Shown here: in pieces, positions 35,410 to 44,502 of the stretch
Position numbering within the stretch: position 1 is the first letter of the stretch
How the letters are laid out: every line of letters begins with the position of its first letter
From: Mesorhizobium sp. CAU 1732
GTDB taxonomy: Bacteria > Pseudomonadota > Alphaproteobacteria > Rhizobiales > Rhizobiaceae
Assembly (NCBI RefSeq): GCF_039888675.1
Contig: NZ_JBDQQR010000001.1
Location: 248,001-312,000 of the forward strand
Length of the DNA stretch: 64,000 bases
Direction of reading: 5' to 3'
Program-made: the position numbers and the translations under genes
The notes under the pieces: model-generated
What the model was told of the DNA's origin: nothing
Databases searched by the model: none
What the model saw: the letters and a program-made list of their open reading frames with translations, nothing else

Positions 35410-37025
35410 GAACCTGCTTTCAGCGAGATGCCTGCCGTGTCGGCATCCCAGGTTGTTTCGGTGACACCAGCGCTGCGCAATTCCTGCTTGCGGATCTTCT
35501 CCGTCGGTGTGCGCGGCAGCGCATCCAGAAACTCGATGTAGCGCGGCAGCATGAAATAGGGCAGCCGCGGCCGCAAGAACTCGATCAGTTCCTCGGGGGT
35601 CGCCTGGAGATCGGCTTTCAGAACGATGCAGGCTTTGATGTCGTGTTCGGTGGCGGCGCTGGACACCCCAATGACCGCACATTCGGAGACGGCCGGATGG
35701 CTGGCAACTTCACGTTCAACCTCGAAACTGGAAATGTTTTCGCCGCGCCGGCGTATCGCGTCGTTCGACCTGTCGACGAAGCTGAACATGCCGCGCTCAT
35801 CTTGCTTCATCGTGTCGCCGGTGTGGAACCAGAGGTTCCGCCACGCTTCCACCGTCGCTTCCGGCATGGCGTGATAGCCATTCATCATCACCCATGGCTC
35901 ACGGGCGCGCAGCAGCAATTCGCCCGCTTTGCCGAGCGGCACGTCGATGTCGTTCTCGTCCACCAGGCGCGCCTCGAAATCGGGGCGGCACCAGCCGATC
36001 TTGCCCGGTTCCGCGCCATTGTGCGGGGAGAGCAACGCGACGGAAGCCTCGGTCGAGCCATAGGCGGAATTGATCGCCTCCATGCCGAACCGCGCGCGAA
36101 ACCCTTCCAGATCGCTGATGACCGGAACCATCGCGATGCGCTTCAGCCCATGGTTCCGATCCTGCGGATCGAGCGGCTGGCCGTAGAGGAACTCGCCCAT
36201 CACGCCAAGCACCAGCGTGTAGGTGCACCCGTAGAACCGGACGTCGTCCCAGAACCGGGTTGCCCGGAAGCGCGGGAGGATGACCGCGGATGCCCCGGCG
36301 ATCAGGGCGTTGTAGACCCCCTTCCACTGGCCCCCGATATGAAACATCGGAAGCACGACGAGCGTGGTGTCGTCCGCCGACACGGCGCCATAGACCTCCG
36401 GCGTCGAGTAACCATAGGCGTGGGCGTGGGTCACGCGCACCCCTTTGGAAAGCCCCGTCGTACCCGACGTGTACATGATCCCGATAAGGTCCCACGGTTC
36501 GACCTTCTCAACCGACACGGGCGCGGCAGGGAGATCGCCGTAGGCGTGAAGGCGTATATGCGGCGGCAATTCGACCTGAGGCAACGGTCCGCGTACGACG
36601 ATGTCAGACAAAGCTGTCAGTTGGTCGGCAATGTCGGCGATGCGCTGCACATAGCCGCTTTCGACGATCATTGCCCGCGCACCGCAATTGTTGATGACGT
36701 GTACGAGAATCGAGCCGAGATAGGCTGTGTTCACCGGCACCTCGACGCGCCCCGTCAGCGACAGCGCGAGCCAGCAGGCGGCGTAGTCGACGTGATTGTC
36801 GAGCATGAGCAGCATCGTCTCGCCAATTTCGACACCCATGCGCGCCATTCCACCGGCAAGTCCGAGCGCTTCGTCGTTGAGCGCCGCATAGGACAGCGCA
36901 CGGGTCTCGTCGCGCACCGCCATCTTGTCGGGACTGGCCGCGAGAGCGCGGGCCATCACGGCCGGTACGGTGCGCTCGGCAAGCGGTGGGAGGACAGGAA
37001 CGGGAAGCGGGTTCTGAAAAGCCAT
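35406..37025 (-). CDS. CaiC-like acyl-CoA ligase, module 1
   Basis: AMP-forming ligase of 539 residues. The P-loop is IMYTSGTTGLSKGVRVTHAH, the adenine region INSAYGSTEASVA, and the hinge and C-terminal domain contain DAIRRRGENISSFEVE and LPRTPTEKIRKQ with the catalytic Lys. The RRRGENISS hinge groups it with crotonobetaine/carnitine-CoA ligases. It is paralogous to the ligase at 42.6 kb; both end VTE-TWD followed by GI-LK. It overlaps the carboxyltransferase gene, so activation and carboxyl transfer appear coupled. The substrate is unknown. Confidence 0.9.
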   Translation of the reverse strand: MAFQNPLPVPVLPPLAERTVPAVMARALAASPDKMAVRDETRALSYAALNDEALGLAGGMARMGVEIGETMLLMLDNHVDYAACWLALSLTGRVEVPVNTAYLGSILVHVINNCGARAMIVESGYVQRIADIADQLTALSDIVVRGPLPQVELPPHIRLHAYGDLPAAPVSVEKVEPWDLIGIMYTSGTTGLSKGVRVTHAHAYGYSTPEVYGAVSADDTTLVVLPMFHIGGQWKGVYNALIAGASAVILPRFRATRFWDDVRFYGCTYTLVLGVMGEFLYGQPLDPQDRNHGLKRIAMVPVISDLEGFRARFGMEAINSAYGSTEASVALLSPHNGAEPGKIGWCRPDFEARLVDENDIDVPLGKAGELLLRAREPWVMMNGYHAMPEATVEAWRNLWFHTGDTMKQDERGMFSFVDRSNDAIRRRGENISSFEVEREVASHPAVSECAVIGVSSAATEHDIKACIVLKADLQATPEELIEFLRPRLPYFMLPRYIEFLDALPRTPTEKIRKQELRSAGVTETTWDADTAGISLKAGS

Positions 37026-37050
37026 CTCTTCACCCCGTCTCGGGATTCCG

Positions 37051-37650
37051 TCAGCGCATGCGATCGACCACCCGCCACGCGGCGGGCGCGGCGATGGCAG
37101 CGATGGCGAGCTTGAGCGCATCGCCATAGAGGAACGGCCAGAGGCCATACTCCAGAACGGGCTTGTCCCAGCCGATCAGAAAGCCGAGCCATAGAATGCC
37201 GGGAACATAGAGGGCGACCGTTCCCGCCGCCATGGCAAGGGCCATCCCGGGAACCGAACGCGACCATCCGCGGCGCGCAAGCCAGCCCGTCGTGGCGGCG
37301 GCGAATACAAAGCCGACCAGAAATCCGCCCGTCGGTCCCGTCATGTAGGCAAGTCCGACGCCGCGCTCGGGTGACCCTGCGAAGACCGGCAAACCGGCAG
37401 CTCCCTGCATCAGGTAGAATAGTACGGCGGCAACAGCCAGACGCGGCCCGAACGCGACCCCCAGAACCAGGACGACAAGGGTCTGGAAGCTCATGGGAAC
37501 CGGATAGAACGGTATCGCCAACTTGGCCGAAAGCGTGAGCGCCAGAGACCCCGCGGCAACCAGCGCGATCTTGCCGGCTGTGCCGCGGAGGGCGGCATGC
37601 TCGAATGCTTCGACCAACACGGGATGGCGCGATGCGGTGAAGACGGTCAT
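37051..37650 (-). CDS. bioY: Biotin transporter BioY
   Basis: S-component of a biotin ECF importer, 199 residues with about six membrane segments. KLAIPFYPVPMSFQTLVVLVLGVAFGPRLA and the YMTGPTGGFLVGFVFAA motif are diagnostic of BioY. BioY can work alone or with BioMN; no bioM or bioN is nearby. It is the first gene of the minus-strand module and lies 25 bases before the ligase gene, so biotin uptake is tied to biotin-dependent carboxylation. No BioR-type TTAT-ATAA palindrome is visible upstream. Confidence 0.94.
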   Translation of the reverse strand: MTVFTASRHPVLVEAFEHAALRGTAGKIALVAAGSLALTLSAKLAIPFYPVPMSFQTLVVLVLGVAFGPRLAVAAVLFYLMQGAAGLPVFAGSPERGVGLAYMTGPTGGFLVGFVFAAATTGWLARRGWSRSVPGMALAMAAGTVALYVPGILWLGFLIGWDKPVLEYGLWPFLYGDALKLAIAAIAAPAAWRVVDRMR

Positions 37651-37756
37651 GAGTGCTCCTCCTGAGACAACGATCCGGTTTTCCGCAGAATACCGTCCTC
37701 ACAAAGCACGCGACTTGTGCAGATTGGCTGTAGGCAACAGGCACTCCGATAGCGAA

Positions 37757-37784
37757 TTTGCGCAAGTCCCAACCAAGTTTGCGC
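37757..37784. promoter_or_regulatory. Direct repeats TTTGCGC in the divergent bioY/importer promoter
   Basis: TTTGCGC occurs at 37757-37763 and 37778-37784, a spacing of 21 bases (two helical turns), and the first copy lies in the palindrome TTGCGCAA. It sits in the 199-base divergent region between bioY and the Tat-exported binding protein. It may be a shared regulator site. Confidence 0.35.
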
Positions 37785-37849
37785 CTCATACAGTTCCGCC
37801 AAACATGTGCGGAAAACGCATCGGCTTTGTCGCATCGGAGGAACACGAC

Positions 37850-39082
37850 ATGAACAATGGATTCGGAAAAATTTTCGGCGCTTCCATCGAGCGACGCAGC
37901 CTTTTGAAAGCCGGTGTCGGCACTGCCGCAATGCTTGCGATGCCCGGAATCGTCGGACGGGCGTTCGCGGAGGAAGACCTCAAGATCGGCTGGGTGCGTC
38001 CGCTCACCGGTCCGCTCGCCTCCAGCTTCGCGGCGCTCTACGCGGCGGGCGATATCGCGCTTGAGGAGATTAACTCGGCCGGTGGTGTTCTGGGCCGCAA
38101 GCTGGTGAAGGTTGAAGTGGACGATGCGGGCGCGCCAGCGAACGAGCCGATCGTGATGCGCGAACTGATCAATCAGGGCGTCAAGTTTGTCGTCGGGCCC
38201 GTCGGAAGTTCGCAGACACTTGCCTCGCTGGCGGTTTCAACGCCTGCGAAGATCATCCAGTGCGGCTACATCACGGCAAGCGAGGGCGGTGACGGCACAC
38301 GATATCCCTATCACTACCAGTGCGGCTATCACGTCAGTACGCAGGCGGTGAAATATGCCGAGTATCTGGCCAAGACTCCATTCAAGAAGATCGGCGTTCT
38401 GGTCGAGGATTCGGCGGCCGGAACGTCGGTACTGGCGGCATGCAAGACCGAACTGCCGGCAAAGGGCCTTGAGCTCGTGGGAGAGCAGATTTCGCCATTG
38501 CGTTCTACGGACCTCACGCCATTTCTGCGCGCCCTGCGCAGCGCGGGCGCCGAGGCGCTATGCTGCTTCGTGTCCAACAATATCGATGTGACGCAGCTTT
38601 TCGTCGGCCTGCAGCGCTTGAACTGGAAGCCAACGGTGGTCGGCCATACGGGCCTCGTCTTTGCCTCCGCCGATCAGGCGGTGCCCGCTGAAGCCCGCTA
38701 TCCTGACGCCTACGCTGCGTCCTATCAGGCGCTGACCTTCGTGGAGGGCGAGGAGCCGGATGCTCGCGTCAAGGCCTATGTCGACAAGGTGCTTGGCTTG
38801 GGACTTGCACCCGGTTCTCTGCCACCGGCAGCCACAAGTCCGTACTACGACTTCCTGCATGTGCTGAAACACGCAATCGAGGAGACGAAATCCGTCGATA
38901 CTGATCGGGTGAAGGCCTATCTCGACACATTGAGCGGCTTTGACGGCATCTATGGCAAGATCAATTTCACGGCGGAAAACCACACTTGTTATGGTCCGGA
39001 AGCTGCGGCGATGGCGCAGGTCTTCGCGCCGGAAAGTCCTCTGCTTCTCTCGTCCCAGGGCCTGTTCAGGCCACGCGGCTAG
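37850..39082 (+). CDS. Liv-type ABC transporter binding protein with a Tat signal
   Basis: Type I periplasmic binding protein of 410 residues. The signal peptide carries a twin-arginine motif, ERRSLLKAG at 14-22, a hydrophobic stretch and a cleavage site near AFA-EED (40/41). This suggests export of a folded protein. The mature protein starts LKIGWVRPLTGPLASSFA and contains NSAGGVLGRKL. The ATG at 37850 follows GGAGG by eight bases. It is the first gene of the ten-gene plus-strand operon. The ligand is probably a carboxylic acid or CoA-ligase substrate. Confidence 0.9.
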   Translation: MNNGFGKIFGASIERRSLLKAGVGTAAMLAMPGIVGRAFAEEDLKIGWVRPLTGPLASSFAALYAAGDIALEEINSAGGVLGRKLVKVEVDDAGAPANEPIVMRELINQGVKFVVGPVGSSQTLASLAVSTPAKIIQCGYITASEGGDGTRYPYHYQCGYHVSTQAVKYAEYLAKTPFKKIGVLVEDSAAGTSVLAACKTELPAKGLELVGEQISPLRSTDLTPFLRALRSAGAEALCCFVSNNIDVTQLFVGLQRLNWKPTVVGHTGLVFASADQAVPAEARYPDAYAASYQALTFVEGEEPDARVKAYVDKVLGLGLAPGSLPPAATSPYYDFLHVLKHAIEETKSVDTDRVKAYLDTLSGFDGIYGKINFTAENHTCYGPEAAAMAQVFAPESPLLLSSQGLFRPRG

Positions 39083-39195
39083 ATCGCTCTCGCGCGCTTC
39101 GGGCGCACACGGGACGATCCAACACTTTGCTTTGGGCGTCGGATACGAAATCCAGGTTTCGATCCGATGCTTCAGGCGGCACAGGAAAATCCGAC

Positions 39196-40089
39196 ATGCT
39201 TCTGGATGACTTTCTCGCCCTGCTTGTAAACGGCATCGCCATCGGTTCGATCTATGCGATGGTCGGCGTCGGGCTCAACATCGCCTACAAGCCGACCAAC
39301 GTGTTCAATCTCGCGCAGGGCGAGTTCGTGATGCTGGGCGCCATGCTCGGTTGGGTTCTGATGACGCAGTTTTCCGTGGGCTGGGTCGTCGGGTCTGCTG
39401 TGATCATGCTTGCAATGGGCCTTCTCGGCGCATTCGAGGAACGCGTCGCAGTTGCCCCGCACTTCAAGGCCGGCTCGCATCATCATGGCTGGCTGATCAG
39501 CACGCTCGCCTTTTCGATCATCATCATCAACATCGCCGACCAGGTCTTTCACGCCGACCCGCGCTTTGTGCCGCCCATTCCGGGCTTGAGCCTCGACACC
39601 AGGTTTCTCGGTCCGATATCCTTCAACACGCATCAGCTTGCCGTCGTCGCCGTCGTCGTGCTGAGCATTTTCATCGTCGAACACATCTATCGCAAGACGC
39701 TCGTCGGTAAGGCGATTTCGGCCGTGTCCGAGGATCGCGACGGAGCGCGCCTGAACGGCATCAATCCGTTCCATCTCACCATGCTGTCCTTCATGGCGGG
39801 TGCGGCCTATTGCGCGTTCGCCGGCATTCTGGCCGCACCGCTCGTTCTGGCCAGCACCTCGCTTGGCCTGCTGCTTCTAGTGAAGGGGTTCATGGCGATG
39901 GCGCTTGGCGGCGTCGGCAGCAATTGGGGCACGCTGCTCGGCGGCATCTTCATCGGCTGCATCGAGAGCCTGAGCTCGATCATGCTGACCACCGGCTACC
40001 GGCAATTGCTGCTTCTGGCGGTACTCCTGCTCGTCCTGCTGATCCGGCCGTTCGGCTTGTTCGGCAGCGCGCCGGGAAGGACTGTCTGA
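39196..40089 (+). CDS. livH: Liv-type ABC transporter permease LivH
   Basis: Permease of 297 residues with LVNGIAIGSIYAMVGVGLNIAYKPTNVFNLAQGEFVMLGAMLGW at the N-terminus, as in LivH. It has several hydrophobic helices and the AMALGGVGSNWGTLLGGIFIGCIES segment. The ATG at 39196 is preceded by AGGAAAAT. It overlaps the next gene by one base (TGATG). Confidence 0.9.
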   Translation: MLLDDFLALLVNGIAIGSIYAMVGVGLNIAYKPTNVFNLAQGEFVMLGAMLGWVLMTQFSVGWVVGSAVIMLAMGLLGAFEERVAVAPHFKAGSHHHGWLISTLAFSIIIINIADQVFHADPRFVPPIPGLSLDTRFLGPISFNTHQLAVVAVVVLSIFIVEHIYRKTLVGKAISAVSEDRDGARLNGINPFHLTMLSFMAGAAYCAFAGILAAPLVLASTSLGLLLLVKGFMAMALGGVGSNWGTLLGGIFIGCIESLSSIMLTTGYRQLLLLAVLLLVLLIRPFGLFGSAPGRTV

Positions 40090-41876
40090 TGAGCGCGCAA
40101 AGCCTGCCGCAGGCCATCCTGCATGGCCGTTTTCAGATCAGCCCGACCGTCATATTATGCATCATCGCGGCGGGTGTGCCGATCGCGCTTGGCTTCGCCA
40201 ACAGCTACTACACCACGCTGTTCACATTCGCTGTCATCTACCTGATCGCCTCGATGGGGCTGAACGTCCTGACCGGCTACACCGGCATCATCTCCATCGC
40301 GCATGGCGCTCTGGTCTGCGTCGGCGCCTATGCCGCCGCCATCGCCACCGTGAACTATGGCTGGAATTTCTGGCCCGCCGCCGTTCTTGCCACCGTCACG
40401 GGCATGTTCTTCAGCGTTCTGATGGGATTGCCCGCGCTGCGCTTGTCCTCGTGGTATTTCGTGCTCGTCACCATCGCTTTCACCATGATGGTGCCGGGAA
40501 TGCTCGTCGACCTGCGCGACTTTACCGGCGGATATTCCGGCGTCATAGGCGTGCCCTCGCCGGAGATTGGCCCCATCACCGGACAAGGCGGCTTCTTCGC
40601 TATTCTCATCGTCGTTGCGGCACTGCTCTGGTGGATCATCGCAAATCTCATCGACTCGCGCATCGGCTGGGCCCTCCACGCGCTCAGGGACGGCAATGTC
40701 GGCGCAGAGGCGAATGGTGTGTCGTCCGCCCGGATGCGCCTCTTTGCCTTCGCCTTTTCGGGCGCCTGTGCGGGTCTGGCGGGTGCGTTCTACGCGGCCG
40801 CCAAGATCGTGGTCACGCCCGAAGAGTTCTCCTTCGACTTCTCGATCCTGTTCCTCTTCATCGTCATTCTGGGCGGCCCTGGGCGGCTGGCGGGCCCACT
40901 GTTCGGCGTTCTGGCATTCTACGTCCTGCCCGAGCTTCTGACCGTCCTGCGGGAGTATCGCATGATCGTGTTCGGAGCGGGCCTGCTTGCCTTCTCGGTG
41001 TTCCTTCCTGCCGGCCTGGCCGGTGGTCTGCATGCGTTCACCCGACGTGGACGCACAAGAAAGACCGTCGCATCCCGCGGGTCGGAAGCAACGCAGGAAG
41101 CCAAGGCCGTAGAAGGTGCGGCGCTCACCGTAGACGGGCTTTCGAAGAACTTCGGTGGATTGAAGGCGCTCAACGACGTGAGTCTGCACGCCAGCAAGGG
41201 CAGCATCCATGTGATCGTCGGCCCCAACGGGTCGGGAAAGACCACCCTGCTCAACATCGTGTCGGGCTTCTATCCGGCATCGGGCGGCACGATCCGCCTT
41301 GACGACAAACCGTTGGTGGGTCGGTCTCCGGCCACGATTGCAAGCTTCGGCATTCAGCGCACCTTCCAGACGCCGAAACTTCTCGGCGAGTTGACGCTGC
41401 TCGAAAACACCTGTTTCGGCGCTTACACGCGAGAGAAGGCGACGACCTTCGAGATTGCTTTGTCGCTGCCGCGTGCTCGCCGCGAAAAGCAGGAGATCGT
41501 CGCGGAGGCCCATCGGCTCTTGAGGCTGGTTGGCCTCGATCATCTGGACGATCTGCCAGCCGCCGAACTCACTCATGGCCAGCAGCGCCTGGCCGAGATT
41601 GCACGCGCGCTGATGGCGCATCCAAACATCATCCTTCTCGATGAGCCAGCCGCCGGACTGTCGCTTGGCGAACTCGACCGCCTCGGCGATCTACTCAAGG
41701 AAGTGCGGCGTCTCGGCATCACGCTCGTCATGGTTGAGCATCACATCGACCTCGTGGCCAATGTCGCTGACCATGTTACCGTGCTCGATCGCGGAAGCGT
41801 TCTGGCATCCGGCACGCCGCGCGAAGTGTTCCAGAACGCGGCTGTCATTGCCGCCTATATGGGTGGCGCCAAATGA
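40089..41876 (+). CDS. Fused Liv-type permease/ATPase (LivM-LivG)
   Basis: A single protein of 595 residues. Residues 1-315 form a LivM permease with LNVLTGYTGIISIAHGALVCVGAYAAA and ILGGPGRLAGPLFG. A basic linker (about 316-345, TRRGRTRKTV) leads to a complete LivG ATPase from about 346, with Walker A GPNGSGKTT at 378-386, signature LTHGQQRLAEIARAL and H-loop MVEHHIDLVANVAD. Permease and ATPase are normally separate, so the fusion fixes their ratio. There is no stop or frame change at the junction. Confidence 0.93.
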   Translation: MSAQSLPQAILHGRFQISPTVILCIIAAGVPIALGFANSYYTTLFTFAVIYLIASMGLNVLTGYTGIISIAHGALVCVGAYAAAIATVNYGWNFWPAAVLATVTGMFFSVLMGLPALRLSSWYFVLVTIAFTMMVPGMLVDLRDFTGGYSGVIGVPSPEIGPITGQGGFFAILIVVAALLWWIIANLIDSRIGWALHALRDGNVGAEANGVSSARMRLFAFAFSGACAGLAGAFYAAAKIVVTPEEFSFDFSILFLFIVILGGPGRLAGPLFGVLAFYVLPELLTVLREYRMIVFGAGLLAFSVFLPAGLAGGLHAFTRRGRTRKTVASRGSEATQEAKAVEGAALTVDGLSKNFGGLKALNDVSLHASKGSIHVIVGPNGSGKTTLLNIVSGFYPASGGTIRLDDKPLVGRSPATIASFGIQRTFQTPKLLGELTLLENTCFGAYTREKATTFEIALSLPRARREKQEIVAEAHRLLRLVGLDHLDDLPAAELTHGQQRLAEIARALMAHPNIILLDEPAAGLSLGELDRLGDLLKEVRRLGITLVMVEHHIDLVANVADHVTVLDRGSVLASGTPREVFQNAAVIAAYMGGAK

Positions 41877-42610
41877 CCCGGCCGGAAACGATTCTCGAAG
41901 TCAAGAACCTGTCCGCCGGGTACAACGCCGTGCCGGTCATCCACGATGTCAGCCTGAAAGTCGGTCGTGGCGAGGCTGTGGCGCTTCTGGGAGCCAACGG
42001 CGCGGGCAAGTCCACCCTGTTGCGTGCGATTTCCGCCCTGATCCGGTCCAGCGCGGGAGATATCCTGCTGATGGGAGAGTCCATCGCCGGGCTCAACCCG
42101 GAAGCGATCGTAAAAAAGGGCTTGTCGCACGTTGCGGAAGGCCGCCGCATCTTTCGCAAGCTGAGCGTTGCCGACAATCTCGAGCTTGGCCTGTCGCGCA
42201 TGGCGCTGTCGCGCGTGGAAACCGGCCAACGGTTCGAGGAGCAATACGCGCTGTTTCCCATCCTCAAGGACAAGGCCGGCGATCCTGCGGGCTCGCTGTC
42301 GGGCGGACAGCAGCAGATGCTCGCCATTTCGCAGGCTCTCATTCGAAAGCCCGCCGTCGTCATGCTTGACGAGCCGTCGACGGGACTGGCGCCCATCCTC
42401 ATCGAGGAAGTCTTCGACAAGATGGGGCAGATTCGGGCACAGGGCGTGTCAATCCTGCTTGTGGAACAGGTGGTGGAGCGTTCGCTGGAGTTTGTCGATC
42501 GCGCCTATCTGATCCAGGGTGGCCGGATGATTGCCGAAGGCCCTCCGGAGGACCTGAAGAACTCCAAGGCGATCCGGCAGGCCTATATGGGCGATGTATC
42601 GATTGCGTGA
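41873..42610 (+). CDS. livF: Liv-type ABC transporter ATP-binding protein LivF
   Basis: ATPase of 245 residues, partner of the LivM-LivG fusion. Walker A is GANGAGKST, LSHVAEGRRIFRKLSVADNLELG is a LivF-type segment, the signature is LSGGQQQMLAISQAL and Walker B is VVMLDEPSTGLAP. The C-terminus AIRQAYMGDV is typical. It overlaps the fusion gene by four bases (ATGA). Confidence 0.93.
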   Translation: MTRPETILEVKNLSAGYNAVPVIHDVSLKVGRGEAVALLGANGAGKSTLLRAISALIRSSAGDILLMGESIAGLNPEAIVKKGLSHVAEGRRIFRKLSVADNLELGLSRMALSRVETGQRFEEQYALFPILKDKAGDPAGSLSGGQQQMLAISQALIRKPAVVMLDEPSTGLAPILIEEVFDKMGQIRAQGVSILLVEQVVERSLEFVDRAYLIQGGRMIAEGPPEDLKNSKAIRQAYMGDVSIA

Positions 42611-42635
42611 GAGCTTAGAGCAGGACAGCGACCCG

Positions 42636-44246
42636 ATGAGCACGGATTTTTTCGATACGCGCGTGCCGACCGCGAACGACTGCGTGCTCCGCAACCTCCT
42701 GGAGCGCTGGGATCGTGATCGACCGGAAAAAACGTTCGCCCGCTTTGCCGATGGTTCGTCCTGGACCTACGCGCAGACACTTGCCGAAGTCAGGAAAACG
42801 GCGGCCGGTCTTCAGGCGCTCGGCGTAGGGCAGGGAGACCATGTCGTCAGTTGGTTGCCGAACGGGCCGGATGCCATCCGCGTGTGGTTCGCGATCAACT
42901 ATCTGGGCGCGGTTTGCGTGCCTATCAATCTGGCCTATCGCGGCAAGATCCTCGAGCACATCATCGACAATTCGGATGCGCGTGTCATGGTCGCCCATGG
43001 GGACCTCGTCGGACGGCTGGCCGGCGTCGACACCGCAAGGTTGGAGACGATCGTGTGCCTCAAGGGCGCAATCGACGGCCTCTCCGGCCTACGCCTGCGC
43101 GACGAAAGTGCACTTGACGGCGATCCCGCCGCCCTTGAAGCGCCATCGCGCCCGATCATGCCCTGGGACCTGCAATGCATCATGTACACGTCGGGCACCA
43201 CCGGCCCGTCCAAGGGCGTGCGGTCATCCTATGTGCATCTCTACTCGGTCTCGGCCGAGCCCTATTCCTTCATGAGCTCTGACGATCGCTATCTGGTCAA
43301 CCTTCCGCTCTTTCATGTCGGCGGCACTGTTTCGACCTATGTGGCGCTCATCCGCGGCGGTTCCATCGCGGTCGTCGATGCCTTTTCAGCGTCCACCTTC
43401 TGGGAGGTCATCCGCGAGACAGGGGCAACGGCGGCGACACTGCTCGGCTCGATGACGCCGCTGATCAGCAATGGCCGCGGCGGCTCGGCGGATACGTCGC
43501 TGCGCGTGGCGCTCATGATCCCGCTGGTCGAGGATGCCCGGGCGTTTGGCGAGCGTTTCGGTTGCGAGATCTACACACTCTTCAACATGACCGAGATCAG
43601 CGCGCCGATCGTCTCCAAGGTCTATCCGGAGCCGCTCGGCACATGCGGCAGGCTTCGCGAGGGAAACTTTGCCCGCATCGTGGATGCCAACGATTGCGAG
43701 GTCGCACCGGGCGAGGTTGGCGAACTTGTCGTGCGCGCGGACCGGCCATGGGCCGTTTCGGACGGCTACCACAAGGATGATGCCGCCACCGCCAGAGCGT
43801 GGCGTAACGGCTGGTTCCATACGGGAGATGCCTTTCGTCAGGATCAACACGGCAATTTCTTCTTTGTCGACCGAATGAAGGACGCCATTCGGCGGCGTGG
43901 CGAGAACATCTCATCCTTTGAGGTGGAAGCAGAGGTTTCCGCCCATCCCGGCGTGCGCGAGGCGGCCGTTGTCGGTGTCCGCGACGGCATCGGCGAAGAA
44001 GAGGTCATGGCCATCGTCGTGGTGGGCGACGACCATGCCTTCGATCCGGTGGAGTTCATCGAATTTTTGACGCCCAGGCTGCCCCACTTCATGGTGCCGC
44101 GTTATGTGCGCATTGTGGATGACTTGCCGCGCACCCCGACCCAGAAGGTGCAGAAGAACCTGTTGCGCGACCAGGGTGTGACCGAACAAACATGGGACCG
44201 TGAGGCTCATGGCATCCGCCTCAAACGCCAGAAGCTTGGTGCCTGA
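42636..44246 (+). CDS. CaiC-like acyl-CoA ligase, module 2
   Basis: AMP-forming ligase of 536 residues, paralogous to the one at 35.4 kb. P-loop IMYTSGTTGPSKGVRSSYVH, TEISAPIVSK in the adenine-loop position, hinge DAIRRRGENISSFEVEAEV and LPRTPTQKVQKN with the catalytic Lys. The ATG at 42636 gives the family-length N-terminus (MSTDFFDTRVPTANDC); its ribosome site is weak and it lies 25 bases after the LivF stop. It would activate the imported acid for the carboxyltransferases that follow. Confidence 0.9.
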   Translation: MSTDFFDTRVPTANDCVLRNLLERWDRDRPEKTFARFADGSSWTYAQTLAEVRKTAAGLQALGVGQGDHVVSWLPNGPDAIRVWFAINYLGAVCVPINLAYRGKILEHIIDNSDARVMVAHGDLVGRLAGVDTARLETIVCLKGAIDGLSGLRLRDESALDGDPAALEAPSRPIMPWDLQCIMYTSGTTGPSKGVRSSYVHLYSVSAEPYSFMSSDDRYLVNLPLFHVGGTVSTYVALIRGGSIAVVDAFSASTFWEVIRETGATAATLLGSMTPLISNGRGGSADTSLRVALMIPLVEDARAFGERFGCEIYTLFNMTEISAPIVSKVYPEPLGTCGRLREGNFARIVDANDCEVAPGEVGELVVRADRPWAVSDGYHKDDAATARAWRNGWFHTGDAFRQDQHGNFFFVDRMKDAIRRRGENISSFEVEAEVSAHPGVREAAVVGVRDGIGEEEVMAIVVVGDDHAFDPVEFIEFLTPRLPHFMVPRYVRIVDDLPRTPTQKVQKNLLRDQGVTEQTWDREAHGIRLKRQKLGA

Positions 44247-44283
44247 CGGCCGCGAAGCGACTGAAATCCAAGGAGAAACTGGC

Positions 44284-44502
44284 ATGGCCATCTCGATCAA
44301 ATCCGAAATCGCCGGCGTCGTGGATGCCATCGAAAAGCACGAAGGCGACACCGTGGCGGAGGGCGATGAAGTCATCATCCTCTCCAGCATGAAGATGGAA
44401 ATTCCGGTTGTCGCAACGGCTTCCGGCCGTATCGGGTCCATCGCGGTCAGCACCGGTGAGACCGTGACGGAGAGCCAGCTTCTCTTCACCATCGAGACGT
44501 GA
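44284..44502 (+). CDS. Free-standing biotin carboxyl carrier protein
   Basis: A 72-residue biotinyl domain. The attachment site is SSMKMEIPV with Lys37, flanked by the conserved Gly turns and VAEGDEVIIL. It matches the 1.3S carrier of transcarboxylase or the biotinyl domain of pyruvate/acyl-CoA carboxylases but stands alone. GGAGAA precedes the ATG. It overlaps the next carboxyltransferase gene by four bases, so the two are likely partners. The operon encodes a second carrier domain in the alpha subunit at 47.8 kb. Confidence 0.92.
   Translation: MAISIKSEIAGVVDAIEKHEGDTVAEGDEVIILSSMKMEIPVVATASGRIGSIAVSTGETVTESQLLFTIET

Noticed and set aside
37651..37849. Biotin (BioR) operator or riboswitch ahead of bioY
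   Set aside because: No TTAT-ATAA-type palindrome is visible, and I know of no biotin riboswitch that would fit. Only TTTGCGC direct repeats were seen.
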